This document shows, one piece after another, positions 32,497 to 43,200 of a stretch of 64,000 nucleotides of DNA; the first letter of the stretch is position 1; each line of letters begins with the position of its first letter. This DNA comes from Beta vulgaris subsp. vulgaris. Lineage: Eukaryota > Streptophyta > Magnoliopsida > Caryophyllales > Amaranthaceae. A program made the position numbers and the translations under genes. The stretch lies in contig NC_079206.1 of NCBI RefSeq assembly GCF_026745355.1, forward strand, positions 13,562,279-13,626,278, given 5' to 3'. Under the pieces are notes generated by a model that was not told the origin of the DNA, searched no databases, and saw only the letters and a program-made list of their open reading frames with translations.

Positions 32497-33638
32497 CGGT
32501 TTTTTCACCAAATACCACAGACAAATTTAAAAATTCACCATATACCCTCAATGTTTCTGAAATGCACCATATACCCATGAGTTTTGAAAATTGTGCACCA
32601 TATACCCTTTTCCTAACTGCCTTTAACTCACCGTTAACTTTATTTACGATTTTGCCATCATTAAGTCCTAACCTTAATCTAACCTAACCCTAATACTAAT
32701 CTAACCCTTACTCTAATCCTATCCCTAAATCCTTCCCTTTACCCTAACCCTAACTCCTTGGCAGCCCCCACCCCCCTCCACCCCACCCACCCCCGCCCCT
32801 ACCCTTCCCTTCCCCCACCGCCGCCGACCTCCCCTCACCCCTTCCCCGTCGATTTCCCAGCCCCGATAACCCTTCGAATTCCCCCACCCCACCTCTCCCC
32901 TCCCCCTCCCCTCAAACGCCAAACCCCACTCCTCATATTCGAACACCGGCGACCATGAAGCTCGAGAATTAATGGCGACCATAGCAAGCTTATTTATGTT
33001 CGAATTCAAAGGGATGGCGACCATAACAAGCTCGAGAATTCGAAGGGTGGCTGGAGAAATTGACGAGGAATTTGAAGGGTTGTCGAGGAAGGGGGGGCTG
33101 CAGAAATCGACGGGAGGGGGTGGGGGAGCGATTGAGAAATCGACGGGGAGGGTTGGGGGAAGGGACTGGGAAATCGACGGGGAGGGGTAGAGGAGCAGGG
33201 GTGGAGGGGATCAGGGGAGGTCGGGCGGAGGTGGGGGGAGTGGCGGTGGAGGGGAAGGGAGGGGGTGGGGGAGCGGTGGTGGAGGGGAGGGGGTGGGGGA
33301 GTAGCGGTGGAGGGGAGGGGGGGTGCGGGTCTGGCTTGGGTAGAGGGGAAGGGGAGGGGTTGGGGGCTGGCAGGGTTAGGGTTAGGGTTAGGGTTAGAGT
33401 AAGGATTTTGGTTTAAGATTAGGGTTAGGGTTAGAGTTAGATTAGAGTTAGGGTTAAATTAGAATTAGGATTTATGGTTAATGATTACAAAATGGTAAAT
33501 AAAGCTAACGGTGAGTTAACGGAAGTTAAGTCTCCGGTGCACGTTTTGGAAAACTCAAGGGTACATGTTGCATTTCTGAAAAATTGAGGGTATATGGTGA
33601 ATTTTTTAATTTGTCGAGGGTATTTGGTGAAAAAATCG
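32497..33638. mobile_element. Mutator-type element with long TIRs and G-rich core
   Basis: 1142 bp with inverted repeats of about 155 bp, starting CGGTTTTTTCACCAAATACC and, on the reverse strand, CGATTTTTTCACCAAATACC, and a 9-bp duplication AAAAATAAT. Repeated CACCATATACCC phrases lie in each TIR. The core (32760-33370) is strongly strand-biased (C-rich then G-rich), flanked by CCCTAA-like and TTAGGG hexamer runs (32690-32755 and 33368-33445). Frames at 32725-33416 are composition artefacts. Long TIRs plus a 9-bp duplication are Mutator hallmarks. Confidence 0.88.
33368..33445. repeat. Interstitial TTAGGG-like hexamer run
   Basis: At least four consecutive GTTAGG hexamers followed by degenerate ones. 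The unit is TTAGGG rather than the usual plant telomere heptamer TTTAGGG, and it lies inside a Mutator-type element, so it is not a telomere remnant. Confidence 0.8.
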
Positions 33639-33650
33639 AAAAATAATTAA

Positions 33651-33911
33651 TACTTCCTCCGTTTCTTTTTACTTGCAACAGTTTGACTTTCACGCTTGCC
33701 AATGCATAATTTCAACCATCAATAAGTTTAATTACCGACAAATAAAAATTATAAAAAGTATATATTCGGAAGATATACATTCAGACGAATCTAACAAGAT
33801 CCCACATGAATATGTTTTTCCTTAACTATAAATCACCAAACATAAACTAAGTAGAGTTGGTGAATAGTGTAAAAGTCAAACCGTTGCAAGTAAAAAGAAA
33901 CGGAGGAAGTA
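33651..33911. mobile_element. Stowaway MITE (Tc1/mariner)
   Basis: 261 bp including TA at both borders, with inverted ends CTTCCTCCGTTTCTTTTTAC that continue as a near-perfect ~35-bp repeat (TTGCAACAGTTTGAC against GTCAAACCGTTGCAA). It lies 3 bp outside the duplication of the Mutator-type element. Confidence 0.9.
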
Positions 33912-34040
33912 TAAGATAAATAAGATAAGATAATATAAGTTCATATAAGATAAGATAAGACAAAATAAGTTCATATAAGATAAGATAAAACAAAATAAGT
34001 TCATATAAGATAAAATAAGATAAAATAAGTTAAATCAAAC
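33912..34040. repeat. Tandem AAGATAAGATAAAATAAG repeat
   Basis: Three to four imperfect ~30-bp units carrying AAAATAAGTTCATAT. Short pieces of the same motif lie at 32439-32460, left of the Mutator-type element, so the element plus the Stowaway may have split one array. Confidence 0.6.
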
Positions 34041-34325
34041 AGACCTAAAAATGACAGATTGCCATAATTGAGACTGTTCTTATTATTATTTTTCCATTTT
34101 ATTATTATAGATATAGCTTCTGCTATATCCTTACCGATAAATTACATTATATATCTATTGAAGGTTTGTTTCATACTCTTTGCCAAATTGACACTTCGTA
34201 AGTTTAAACCTTCAAAGCTTACATTATCACAAATCTTTAGACTTAAGTAAAGTAACAATGCAATATGGTCAACAATTCCTTTTTTTTTTGGGGTACAAGA
34301 AAAAAAATACAAAATCCTTCTCTAA

Positions 34326-35102
34326 GAGTAATGCCAATGGTGATGGGTTTGATCACCAAAATCTGAAATTTTGGATTGAACAAAAAAAACTTGGATCCCA
34401 TTGGTGACATAAAAGTGTTCACCAAATGATAAAATATGTCATTGTTCATCATGTGAACAAACTCATCACCGTACATTGAAGAAAAGGGGTAAGAATGACA
34501 CACAGCCAGCCAGTGGCACGCTGCTATGTATTTTTGGGAAATTTCGTGGAAATTTCCACGGAATTTCCCAGAAAATCCCTATTTCAAAAAAAAAAAAAAA
34601 TTTATATTTTTTCCCCTATATAAAATGATATCCATATTGATATATTTTATAACAAACAAAAACTCTTCTTCAATCTTTCTCTCTCTAAAAATACTTATAC
34701 ATCATTTTTCTCTATAATTTTTTACCTTATCCTCCTCACCTAAAAAGAAGAAAAAAAACTCATATTTTCTAATAATTATATTTTTCGTAATTAATTATTA
34801 TTTTACCAATTGCCCAATAATGATAATTAATTTTTGGTAATTAATTATTATAATTTTAAGTAATCATAAGATGATTCATTTTTATTTTTAATATGTAAAT
34901 TATATTATTAATTGAAGTAGGAAAGAGAAATAGGAGAGAGAAAGTTGAGGTGGAGTAGTGAAAAGTAGGAGAGATAAAGTGGAGTTTGATGGTTTTTTTT
35001 GTTCATGAGTAAAGTGGAGGTAATACATTTGTTCATAAAATGAACAAAACATGAGTAAGTAGGAAAATTTGGTGATTAAACCCATCACCATTAGCATTGC
35101 TT
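34326..35102. mobile_element. Tourist-like MITE (PIF/Harbinger type)
   Basis: 777 bp with inverted ends GAGTAATGCCAATGGTGATG and, on the reverse strand, AAGCAATGCTAATGGTGATG, continuing through GGGTTTRATCACCAAA, flanked by TAA (34323-34325 and 35103-35105). The interior holds a second short palindrome around 34535-34575 (GGAAATTTC...GGAATTTCC). No coding capacity. Confidence 0.75.
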
Positions 35103-35119
35103 TAAAGTAATTTCCTAAT

Positions 35120-35413
35120 CTATCTAGAAAAAAGCTGGAGTAGCTCCGTGTTCATGTTGATGTCACCATCTCCTGCCGAAAAAGATAAGTGATACCTTAT
35201 TCTGAAGATGGTCTGAGAGTCAATTTGCTTCACAAAAGATATGGACGAACGAGAATAGCTGAAACCTATGACTAAGCATTTGATTATCTTTGATGAGGGT
35301 TGCAATGCTCCAAGGACATTTGTATATTTATCGAAAACTTGATTGTCTCTTTCCATAAAGAGCTTTAGTATTGCCATGGACTTTGCGGCTATTAAATCAG
35401 TTGCGGAGGGCAA
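35120..35413 (-). CDS. Unassigned 97-codon open frame
   Basis: I do not recognise this frame. It starts MPSATDLIAAKSMAILKLF, ends ELLQLFSR, and has neither a transmembrane segment nor a repeat. The surrounding 35110-35680 is less AT-rich than its flanks and does not resemble a MITE, so this may be part of a decayed host or element gene. An upstream minus-strand stretch (35400-35530) is open in pieces but adds no known motif. Confidence 0.2.
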   Translation of the reverse strand: MPSATDLIAAKSMAILKLFMERDNQVFDKYTNVLGALQPSSKIIKCLVIGFSYSRSSISFVKQIDSQTIFRIRYHLSFSAGDGDINMNTELLQLFSR

Positions 35414-35687
35414 CTACTTTAGTTGTTCGATGGGTCGAAACTCCTTTTTTACACCGAGAGATTTCAAAGCCATTCCTCAGGAGTTGTGAAGAATAATACC
35501 TGTCACAAGAAACTATCTTAGATCTAGCTTGTGGGACTTAAAAAGGCTTAAAAGGATTATTAGATTGAAAGTCATCTTGATTTGATATGCTTAGCTCTGC
35601 TGAAGATTAGGTTGTTTCTTTTTAAAGATTACCAGGTTTCGTCTTTTCTAAACATCGCAAGAGCATGATGACTTTATTTAGAAAGGG

Positions 35688-35985
35688 TGTATTATTTTTA
35701 ATAGAGTAGAAAACTATTTTTGGGACCTCAATCATCAAGTTCAACTTTTGATTGAGTTAGTTCTTTGACATCGTATCAGAGCCGTGATATAAAGGTCATG
35801 GGTTTCAAGTCTCCTTCAACCCTCCTTGCTAAGTGGAACATTTAGCGCTAGGTATGAGGAAGGCCTGTGTTGCATTCATACTTCAGCCCAATGAGCTCTC
35901 GCGTAAGGGGTGTGATATATTATAAAAACTATTATTGAGAGTCTAACCATCAACTTAAACTTTTGGTTGAATTGGTCCTTTGACA
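35688..35985 (+). mobile_element. TRIM (miniature LTR retrotransposon)
   Basis: Two direct repeats of about 75-83 bp (35688-35770 and 35911-35985) share AACTTTTGRTTGARTT and end in CTTTGACA. The first is followed at once by TCGTATCAGAGCC, one mismatch from the Met-tRNA primer-binding site. A purine-rich GTAAGGGG precedes the second. There is no coding sequence, as in TRIMs. I found no clear 5-bp duplication. Confidence 0.65.
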
Positions 35986-36130
35986 ATTTAGTTTTCAGAT
36001 GGACAATAATGCTCAATTATGTTAGCCTGTTTGATAAGGTAGGTAGTCTTAATAAATCCCTGGGTCATTTCGTCAAAACTTCCTTTATAAAATAAAATAC
36101 GCCATTTTTTTATGAGGACTTACATATATA

Positions 36131-37272
36131 CTTCTTCTGTTTCAAAATAGTGCAACATTTTCCATTTTAGGAAATGTCATAATACAACATAGCTCAGATT
36201 GAAAAGTTTTTTTCTTTTCATTTACAGAAATACCATTACTTGATTCCCCAACAACTTAATTAACTTACCATCTACCAACCTAAACAAAACTAATTAATCA
36301 ACCCACCCAAACCCCTACTCATCTCAGTCACCTCTCTCAACCCAACCCCTCCCTATCTCCTTAACTCAACCCACCATCCTCTCTCCTCAACCCAACTCAA
36401 CCCACCCAACAAATCACAACCACCAACACTACCAAATAGCAACCCAACACCGCGACCAACCCTACACCAATGCCGTCCCGACATCAGTACCAACCGCCCT
36501 TCACAGGCAATACAACCTTCCTCCTTCACCAACATTATCCTCGCAAGCTCCCCATACGCCGTCATATTCTCTGCTACATCCTCGACTCCCTCCACTTCAC
36601 CCCAACGACCTTCTCCACCACGTCATTCTCCCTCCTTTCCCGGACCCCCTTCTTTTTTCTCTACCTTCTTTGCGTTCTCCAGATCCCTTTCTTCACGAGT
36701 CTCCCTCCTGCTCTCCCAAATTTGGGGTGTTGAATTGGTTTATTGGCGTTGATGGAAGGTGTTGATTTTGTGGATGGGGGAGGGAAGATGGTGTGTTTTC
36801 GATCAAGTTAACCATAAAAAACCTAGATCTACAAGTTTTTGGTGGTTTTGGGCGTGATTTCGAAGGGGAGGATGTTGGTTTTGGGGGTGGGGGAGGGAAA
36901 ATGGGGTGCATTCTAGTGGGAAAGTTTTCGGGAAGGCGATTTTCTGGTGTGAAGGGGGGGAGGGGGTATGATATTTTCCAGTGGTGATGGTGGTGGCCGT
37001 TGGTGGTGGCAGTGGCCCGTGGTGTGGCGGTGACCCGTGGTGGTGGCGGTGTTGTGGTGGAAGACAGGTGGAAGGTGTTGGGTATATAAAGTTGTTGGTT
37101 GGGTAATTAGCATAGATGTTTTATTTAAATTTATATATTTTTTTGACAGGGTTGTTTTATTTATATTAAGTTGTCTAATTCTCTTTTAAATACGGTCCCC
37201 AACTTTCTCTCTATGAGTGCATTGGTATATATGCCACTTCTTTATATTGTACTCATTTAGAAATGGAGGAAA
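36131..37272. mobile_element. Mariner-like element with strand-biased core
   Basis: The ends are CTTCTTCTGTTTCAAAATAG and, on the reverse strand, TTTCCTCCATTTCTAAATGA, with TA at both borders. At 1142 bp it is large for a Stowaway MITE. The core is C-rich at 36300-36720 and G-rich at 36840-37080, ending in a GTGGTGGCGGTG-type repeat. The frames there (36353-36595 -, 36470-36733 +, 36693-36911 -) have no recognisable domain; a captured gene fragment is possible. Confidence 0.55.
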
Positions 37273-37274
37273 TA

Positions 37275-38334
37275 TTTGTTTTGGTCTAACAATTGTTGCA
37301 GTTAGTCTTATAAGCATGGTCGCAAGTTATATATGTGGAATTGTTGAAGTACCGTATAGAAAGAATATGTGAGTATGACTTGCTTCATATTGTTAAATGT
37401 TGAGGGGCACTCACCAGTCACCACCCATATAGTTTAGTATTTTGTAGTTAAATTATGACGTGAAAGTACTATCAAAGTATGAGTTAGTATATATATACAT
37501 ATTATAGATCAGATCAAATTAGATGAGATTAAATCAGATCATATCAGATAAATTCAGATTAGATTAGTTCAGATCATGTTTATATTTAAAAACTCATTAT
37601 TACTATTAATATTATTATTTACTAGTACATTTGTTCAAAAGGATTATTATTGTTGTTGTTGTACTTATTAATTATTAATATTAGTAATTATTATTGATCG
37701 CGTTGTTATCATTATAAATGTCATTGTTATCATTATTTAAGTTATTTTGTTGTTATTAAATAATAGAAAATTAAAAGTTACGTGTTAAGAACATAAGATT
37801 GGCGCAAAAGTAAGAAATATATAAAATATGATAGCTCAAATTCATGACAACGAAACTACTAAGTTCGGATTACATTTCAAAATAAGCTAAGTGCGAGATA
37901 CAAATTATAAATTTAGATCCGGTATACCTCTTCCTACCGAATTCCAAATCTCTCTAGCTATTTGAAGTTGCACACTATCCATTTCTTTCTTGCGCAAGTC
38001 ATAGTTGTTTGTATATCTTATATTATTTTATATGAAAAAAAAATAGTTGAGTCTGCCGACTTTTGAAGTGTGACGAAACATTTTTTAAAGGGAAAGTGTG
38101 AAATATTTTATAAGTGCTCTTATAAATTAATGACTTGGGTTATATAATTATTTTTAGTAATTATTATTATTATTATTATTATAATTATTGTTGTTATTAT
38201 AATAATGATAATAATAATAATTATTATTATTAATAAAAGTTGTGTAAAAGTTGTGATAGAAATAAAATGATAATAATAGTAATACTATAAATAAGATCTT
38301 ATAATGTATTGAATATTAATGAATTACAAAGTAA
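37275..38334. other. AT-rich DNA with ATCAGATCA-type repeats
   Basis: TTAGATCAGATCA-like repeats at 37505-37570 reappear at 39110-39165, on the far side of the Mutator-type MITE, and may be the two ends of one older element. TAT/TTA-rich microsatellite-like DNA fills 37620-38260. No gene. Confidence 0.45.
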
Positions 38335-38343
38335 TAATATAAT

Positions 38344-39058
38344 GGAAAAATTGTTAGAAACTACTTATTAAAAACACTTTTAAAAAAAACTACCTTATAT
38401 CATGTTTATTTTACAAAACTACCTTATAAGTGGAAAAATCTTAAAAAGCACTACCAAATTCAGAATTTACTAACCATGGTTAAGTATTTCGATCCTTCAA
38501 TTGTCACTCTACTATAAGATTACTAAAATACCCCTTAAACTACCCAACCCCTCTTTGTTAATTTCCCTCACAGCGGCATTTTAACTATTGAATACCCCTT
38601 TAAATCGTTTGTGTAATTTCTTCTCCCAACCTTTTGCTTCACCAATTAATTCTTCATTATGAGTAACAAAAGCAGATAGAAATTGGGTTTTGGGTCATGA
38701 ATTGATGTCGTTGATGATGATGAAGAATATGGTTTGATGATGGTGCAAAGCTTGCTCTACTATACACTTATACTGTTGGTTTGTTTTTGGGATTAACTTT
38801 TGAGGAAGAGATAGAGCATTAAGTGATCAAGAAAGTGATGATATCATAATTGTAACATACTGAATTTAGGGGGTATTTTAGTAATCTTATAGTAGAGTGA
38901 CAATTGAAGGAAATACTTAACCATAGTTAGTAAAATTTGAATTTGGTAGTGCTTTTTAAGGTTTTTCCACTTATAAGGTAGTTTTGTAAAATAAACATGA
39001 TATTAGGTAGTTATTTTAAAAAAAGTGTCTTTAATAGGTAGTTTCTAACAATTTTTCC
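38344..39058. mobile_element. Mutator-type MITE with ~190-bp TIRs
   Basis: 715 bp with inverted repeats of about 190 bp starting GGAAAAATTGTTAGAAACTA, flanked by an exact 9-bp duplication TAATATAAT (38335-38343 and 39059-39067). The TIRs are about 90% alike. The central ~330 bp has no recognisable coding sequence. Long TIRs plus a 9-bp duplication point to the Mutator superfamily. Confidence 0.9.
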
Positions 39059-39067
39059 TAATATAAT

Positions 39068-39793
39068 AGTATTAATATATTTTATAAAAGATAAAGATCT
39101 TGTAAATCAAATCAGATCAGACCAAATCAAATTAAATCAAATCAGATCAGATCAGAAAATTTCAGGTGAACTAAACATACCTTTAACCATCAACCGTAAT
39201 AACAGAGAGTAATAATAATACCTTATACCTGAAGGACAGTGAATTAATCACATCCCTAATATTCTAGCTTATCTCTAACAAAAATCACCACTACCTACGA
39301 CAGAATAAGAGAATAGAACTTTAAGTCGGAAAAAAATAAAAATAATTGTGTGTCAGCCTATCAGGGAAGAGAAAGATGTTGCATGCCAACTCTTAAGTTG
39401 CTTGTATGACTTCATATATCCACCTAGCCCAGCTAAAAGTATGACTTCAAAGATGCAGCAAAGATTGATCGCGTAAGTGGCTACATAAAATGAATCGTGC
39501 GCAAAGAATTTGGAATCAAATAATGATGCAAGGTTTAGCCTAATCGTCAGTTTTGCCTCAATCAAATACAATTGTTAATGTCTTGTGCATGGTATTAGTT
39601 CCAACAAACAAGAGATGCAAACAAGCAACTAAAGTGATCTTATTTATCCCCCATGGATCCACCACTAGAGTGAGTATCGCACACAAGAATAATTAATAAT
39701 TTGTGAAAATGACAATCTCATCATCTACAATTATCTGACTTAATTATTTTCAAGTGCCTGTCCTTGTCTCGGGCAATAATATCGAGCTGCGAT

Positions 39794-39842
<49 letters not shown>

Positions 39843-39984
39843 TTATATTTAATAAGCTAAGAAAAAACTAATAATTCTATGATAATGTCTGCAAAATGTC
39901 TTCTGTTGAAATCAAATTTAGCCTATTATCAAATCACTAATGACATTCTCTGTCCCTTTTGTAACTAATAATTAGACTGTACTC
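39068..39984. other. Intergenic DNA with a (TA)n tract
   Basis: A (TA)n tract lies at about 39795-39837. The 72-codon minus frame at 39353-39571 has no recognisable domain. Confidence 0.5.
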
Positions 39985-40805
39985 TTAGGATGCATTTTCT
40001 TCACCTGAATAACCCTAAACTTATTGGACCTTAACTAAACTTATTAGACCTGAACTAAACTTATTGGAACCGAACAGAACTTATTAGACCTGATTGGACC
40101 TAATTCAACTTATTGGAACTTGTTGAATCTTATTTAGAAAAAGAAGGAGACCTACACCTCCCCTAATGTTGCAAGTTTTAGTATTTTTTTTAGTTTTATG
40201 TTTCGGAGTTATATACACTATTTTAGTTGCTTATAATCTACCCATTGCAAATAAACATAAGTTTATTACGAAAATTGAATTTGCAAATACCATTCTATAG
40301 GAACCTCCATTGTTGTAGTCATTTTCTGGTAATATAATCATCTTTTTTTTACACGTAGATCATCATTATTCCCTCATCAATCATTTTGTTCATATCATTA
40401 AAAGTATTAATGCGTGCAATTTTTCCCTAAGAGTAAATTGTCATGCTGGTAAGATGATTAGAAGTACAATAATAAGAATACTTGCAATTTTTCCCTAATC
40501 TTTCAATTTCACTCTTAACACGTTATGAGTGGTGTATGATGTTAAGGAAAACAAGGAGGATTAGGTAGTGGGAATGGAAGAGTTTTGGCAACATTTTTGT
40601 GTTTTCACTTATCCGTTTTGGGGGTTGTTCAGGTTTTTGTTTTTCTGATTGTTGAATTATGTGCTTGAACTCTGATTTTATGAATTATGTGCTTGAACTC
40701 TGATTTTATGAATTATGTGCTTGATGTAAATGGTATAGTGTAACAAATGATAATATTAGTATTTAATTTCTGAAATTATGTTTAAATGCATATTGATTAA
40801 GCCAA

Positions 40806-41165
40806 CTACAATGCCCCCTAAGGGAGGACACTCTAGACCCCTAAGCAAACCGAAATATTTTTGGATTTGTGCCTTGAAAACAAGAATGATGGCAATACTC
40901 AGTATGATTGAGATACAATTAAGATACATTTAAATGCACAAACTGGGAAAAATTTCGAGAAAAAGGTGGTAGAGAATTACTATAATAAACGCAGAAACAA
41001 ATTTAAGGCTTGATATGAACTGAAGACCAAGTGGACCGGAATCGGGTGGGATGCGAACATTGGATGCCCGGCCATTGATCCATATGATGAGAAGTGCACA
41101 TGACAAGGTGGTTTTGAGTCATTTTTCAAGCGATCCTAATATGGGATTCCACCACCCACCTCCAG
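40806..41165 (+). pseudogene. Harbinger Myb/SANT-like protein relic
   Basis: Read across phases, the region gives MPPKGGHSRPLSKPKYF, then FLDLCLENKNDGN, then GKNFEKKVVENYYNKRRNKF, then LKTKWTGIGWDANIGCPAID and YDEKC. This follows the plan of the Myb/SANT-like DNA-binding protein encoded beside PIF/Harbinger transposases (a W/C-rich helix block, an LK-KW block and a TGIGWD-type tail). The protein would help the transposase bind the element ends. Stops and frame changes make it inactive. Confidence 0.6.
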
Positions 41166-41240
41166 GTATAATATTCTTGTTATCAACTATTTGAAGAATT
41201 ATTTAACTATGATTATAAATTAAGTTTTTTTTTTTTTGCA

Positions 41241-41601
41241 TTAACACGAAAATATTATATGGTTGACATTGAATATCCAAAGTCTACTGTGTATTTGAGT
41301 CCATATCAAGAGAAAAGTTTGAGAGTTCATACTATTGAATTTGAAAATGGTCCTTCACCAAAGGAAAAGTTAGCGCATTTTAATTATCGACATTCTCCAT
41401 TACGTGGTACTGTTGAAAGAATTTTTGGTGTACTAAAAAATAGATAGAAGATTCTAAGAATGATGCCGAAGATGGATGATGCTTACCAGTTGGCTATCAT
41501 TGTGGAAACATGCACGCTACATAATTTTATTCGTTTACATGATTTAGTGATTTCAGTCTCGCAAGTAGTTGAAACCATGGAACAAGAGCTGATTTAAATT
41601 T
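41241..41601 (+). pseudogene. PIF/Harbinger DDE transposase, C-terminal part (first piece)
   Basis: It starts around YMVDIEYP, the second catalytic Asp block of the DDE nuclease, then LSPYQEK, FNYRHSPLRGTVERIFGVL (carrying the catalytic Glu) and, after a stop, ETCTLHNFIRLHD. All are hallmarks of Harbinger transposases. The N-terminal half is absent. The gene runs into the LINE insertion at 41601 and continues at 47381. Confidence 0.88.
41585..41601. repeat. Left 17-bp target duplication of the LINE
   Basis: AGAGCTGATTTAAATTT recurs at 47364-47380, directly after the LINE poly(A). With one ambiguous A the match is 18 bp. Its length is typical of L1-type target-primed reverse transcription. 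Confidence 0.93.
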
Positions 41602-41624
41602 ATTAAAGCCGAATAGAAAAAAAG

Positions 41625-43103
41625 ATGAGAGAGAAAGAAGTAGAGAGAGAAAGAGAAAAGAAAGAAGGAAAAAGCCCCAATTCACTATCTCAAAACCCTA
41701 GCCACCCAAAATTTCCTCAATTCAATCTTGCTGCCATCAATAATGCCAAATTCTTCTTAGTTATTGTTATCAATTCTCTATTCACAATACTAGTAGTAAT
41801 TTTCAGAACTCATTTCTCAATTATTTTCTCAAATCAGAGCAGAAATGTTCCCCATCTAAAGTTCGATAACGGTCGAAAAAATTTCTCATTTTATGAGAAT
41901 AGTTCACCTCCTGTGTTTGCAATTGTGCAGTTCAAGCATTTCTCTTCCATTGTAGGATTTCGAGTCCAATTTTTTGACTGGATTAAAGAATTTTTTTTCC
42001 TTCCATTTAAATTCAAAGTTCGATTCATGGCTAGGGTTTTTCGAGGTTTCTTGTTGCGGGTTCCTCTTTCAATTCTTGGTGTGGGTCAATTGTTGTCGTC
42101 AATGGTGTTGGTTTCCTTGGTGCCCTCTGTTCTGTTGCGGGTGGGTTCGTTTTGTATCATTGATCTGATTGGAGTCCTTTATTCGCCTTGTATAGCGAAT
42201 GAATTTCCTTATTCATTAGTCAAGTTTCAGATTCATTCGGTGCAAGTGGGTGATGGTGTTCTGTTGTGGGTTAGTATTTTGCATTTCCTCAATTCAGTAC
42301 TAGTTAATGCAGCTAGTGGGAAGATATTTATTTGTAGCTTCCTGTTGTCATCAGACTACAAATTCCTTTCTTCCTTTTCAAAGGTATGGTGTTCTACACT
42401 ATTGGCCTTTTGTTCAAGTAAGCTATTGGAATATGTTAGAATCCATTTATCCAATTATTTTAGAATCATAATCAAGCTTTTTTGGTATGATCCAATGTTA
42501 ATATTGTTACTCTCTTTCAAGAACTTCTTCATTTACTCCATTCTAGGCCCCAGAAGCTATTGGAATGGAGAAGATTGTTCTTCTCTTTCTTTGCCTATAG
42601 AAGGCTTTGGCTATTTCTTATGCCAAAAATCTGTCAAGAAAAATGTCAAGGAGCATGTGCTAATTATTATTAAATTGGCATTATATGTATTTCATTTGTC
42701 TGGTTATTATTATTGCCATATCTCTCAGAAGTTTTCGTGGATGTTTACGAAATTTGGCAAGTTTGCTATACGAAATCTTCAGTTCATAATCGGTCATTTC
42801 TATCTGGAGATTAAAGCTGTTCTGGTTGATAAGAATTGTTGGCCTAATTCAGTCTTTAGCATCTTATCGTATGGTATAATATTTCAATTTTCTGTAATGT
42901 TTGCAAAGATAGAATTCTTTTTAGTGTCACACTATATTGCTAATGTGAGATTGACTCAGTTGGCTTTTTTCCATCTTTGGGCTTTTAAAGTTGCTACCTG
43001 GTGCATCAAATTAGCAACAGCAAATCTTTTTTGCAATGGTGCTCGTCCATTTCAGGTCTCTGCATTGTGGTTGTTTTTTATGTCAGAGATCTTGCCAAAC
43101 TGA
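41625..43103 (+). CDS. LINE first open frame, 492 codons, unknown protein
   Basis: The frame starts 24 bp from the LINE 5' end, MREKEVEREREKKEGKSPNS, and runs unbroken for 1479 bp to IIPN-like SEILPN. I see neither the DUF4283/CCHC gag-like protein nor an RNA-recognition motif expected of plant L1 ORF1. After a charged N-terminus, most of the sequence is hydrophobic and rich in F, L, I, V and S, with several possible membrane-length segments (for example VRFMARVFRGFLLRVPLSIL). The T-rich DNA explains part of that composition, but it also makes a 492-codon frame without a stop unlikely by chance. ORF2 starts 97 bp downstream. Function unknown. Confidence 0.5.
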   Translation: MREKEVEREREKKEGKSPNSLSQNPSHPKFPQFNLAAINNAKFFLVIVINSLFTILVVIFRTHFSIIFSNQSRNVPHLKFDNGRKNFSFYENSSPPVFAIVQFKHFSSIVGFRVQFFDWIKEFFFLPFKFKVRFMARVFRGFLLRVPLSILGVGQLLSSMVLVSLVPSVLLRVGSFCIIDLIGVLYSPCIANEFPYSLVKFQIHSVQVGDGVLLWVSILHFLNSVLVNAASGKIFICSFLLSSDYKFLSSFSKVWCSTLLAFCSSKLLEYVRIHLSNYFRIIIKLFWYDPMLILLLSFKNFFIYSILGPRSYWNGEDCSSLSLPIEGFGYFLCQKSVKKNVKEHVLIIIKLALYVFHLSGYYYCHISQKFSWMFTKFGKFAIRNLQFIIGHFYLEIKAVLVDKNCWPNSVFSILSYGIIFQFSVMFAKIEFFLVSHYIANVRLTQLAFFHLWAFKVATWCIKLATANLFCNGARPFQVSALWLFFMSEILPN

Positions 43104-43200
43104 ATTTTTTCTCATATAATGTCTGTTTGGAGAAAATAATTGTTATTAGGTCGACGAGGGGCACGACTTAGGTAAGTCTTGCCTTCCAAAAGTATATGCT

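Noticed and set aside
32725..33416. Overlapping frames in the G-rich core of the Mutator-type element
   Set aside because: Low-complexity Gly/Arg/Val or Pro-rich translation in several phases; no domain.
33368..33445. Interstitial telomere
   Set aside because: The hexamer is TTAGGG-like, short, degenerate and located inside a transposon that occurs twice in the window, so it is part of the element.
35771..35830. tRNA gene or tRNA-derived SINE (GTATCAGAGCC ... GGTTTCAAGTC)
   Set aside because: The phrase is a primer-binding site followed by TRIM interior; no cloverleaf can be formed and LTR-like repeats lie on both sides.
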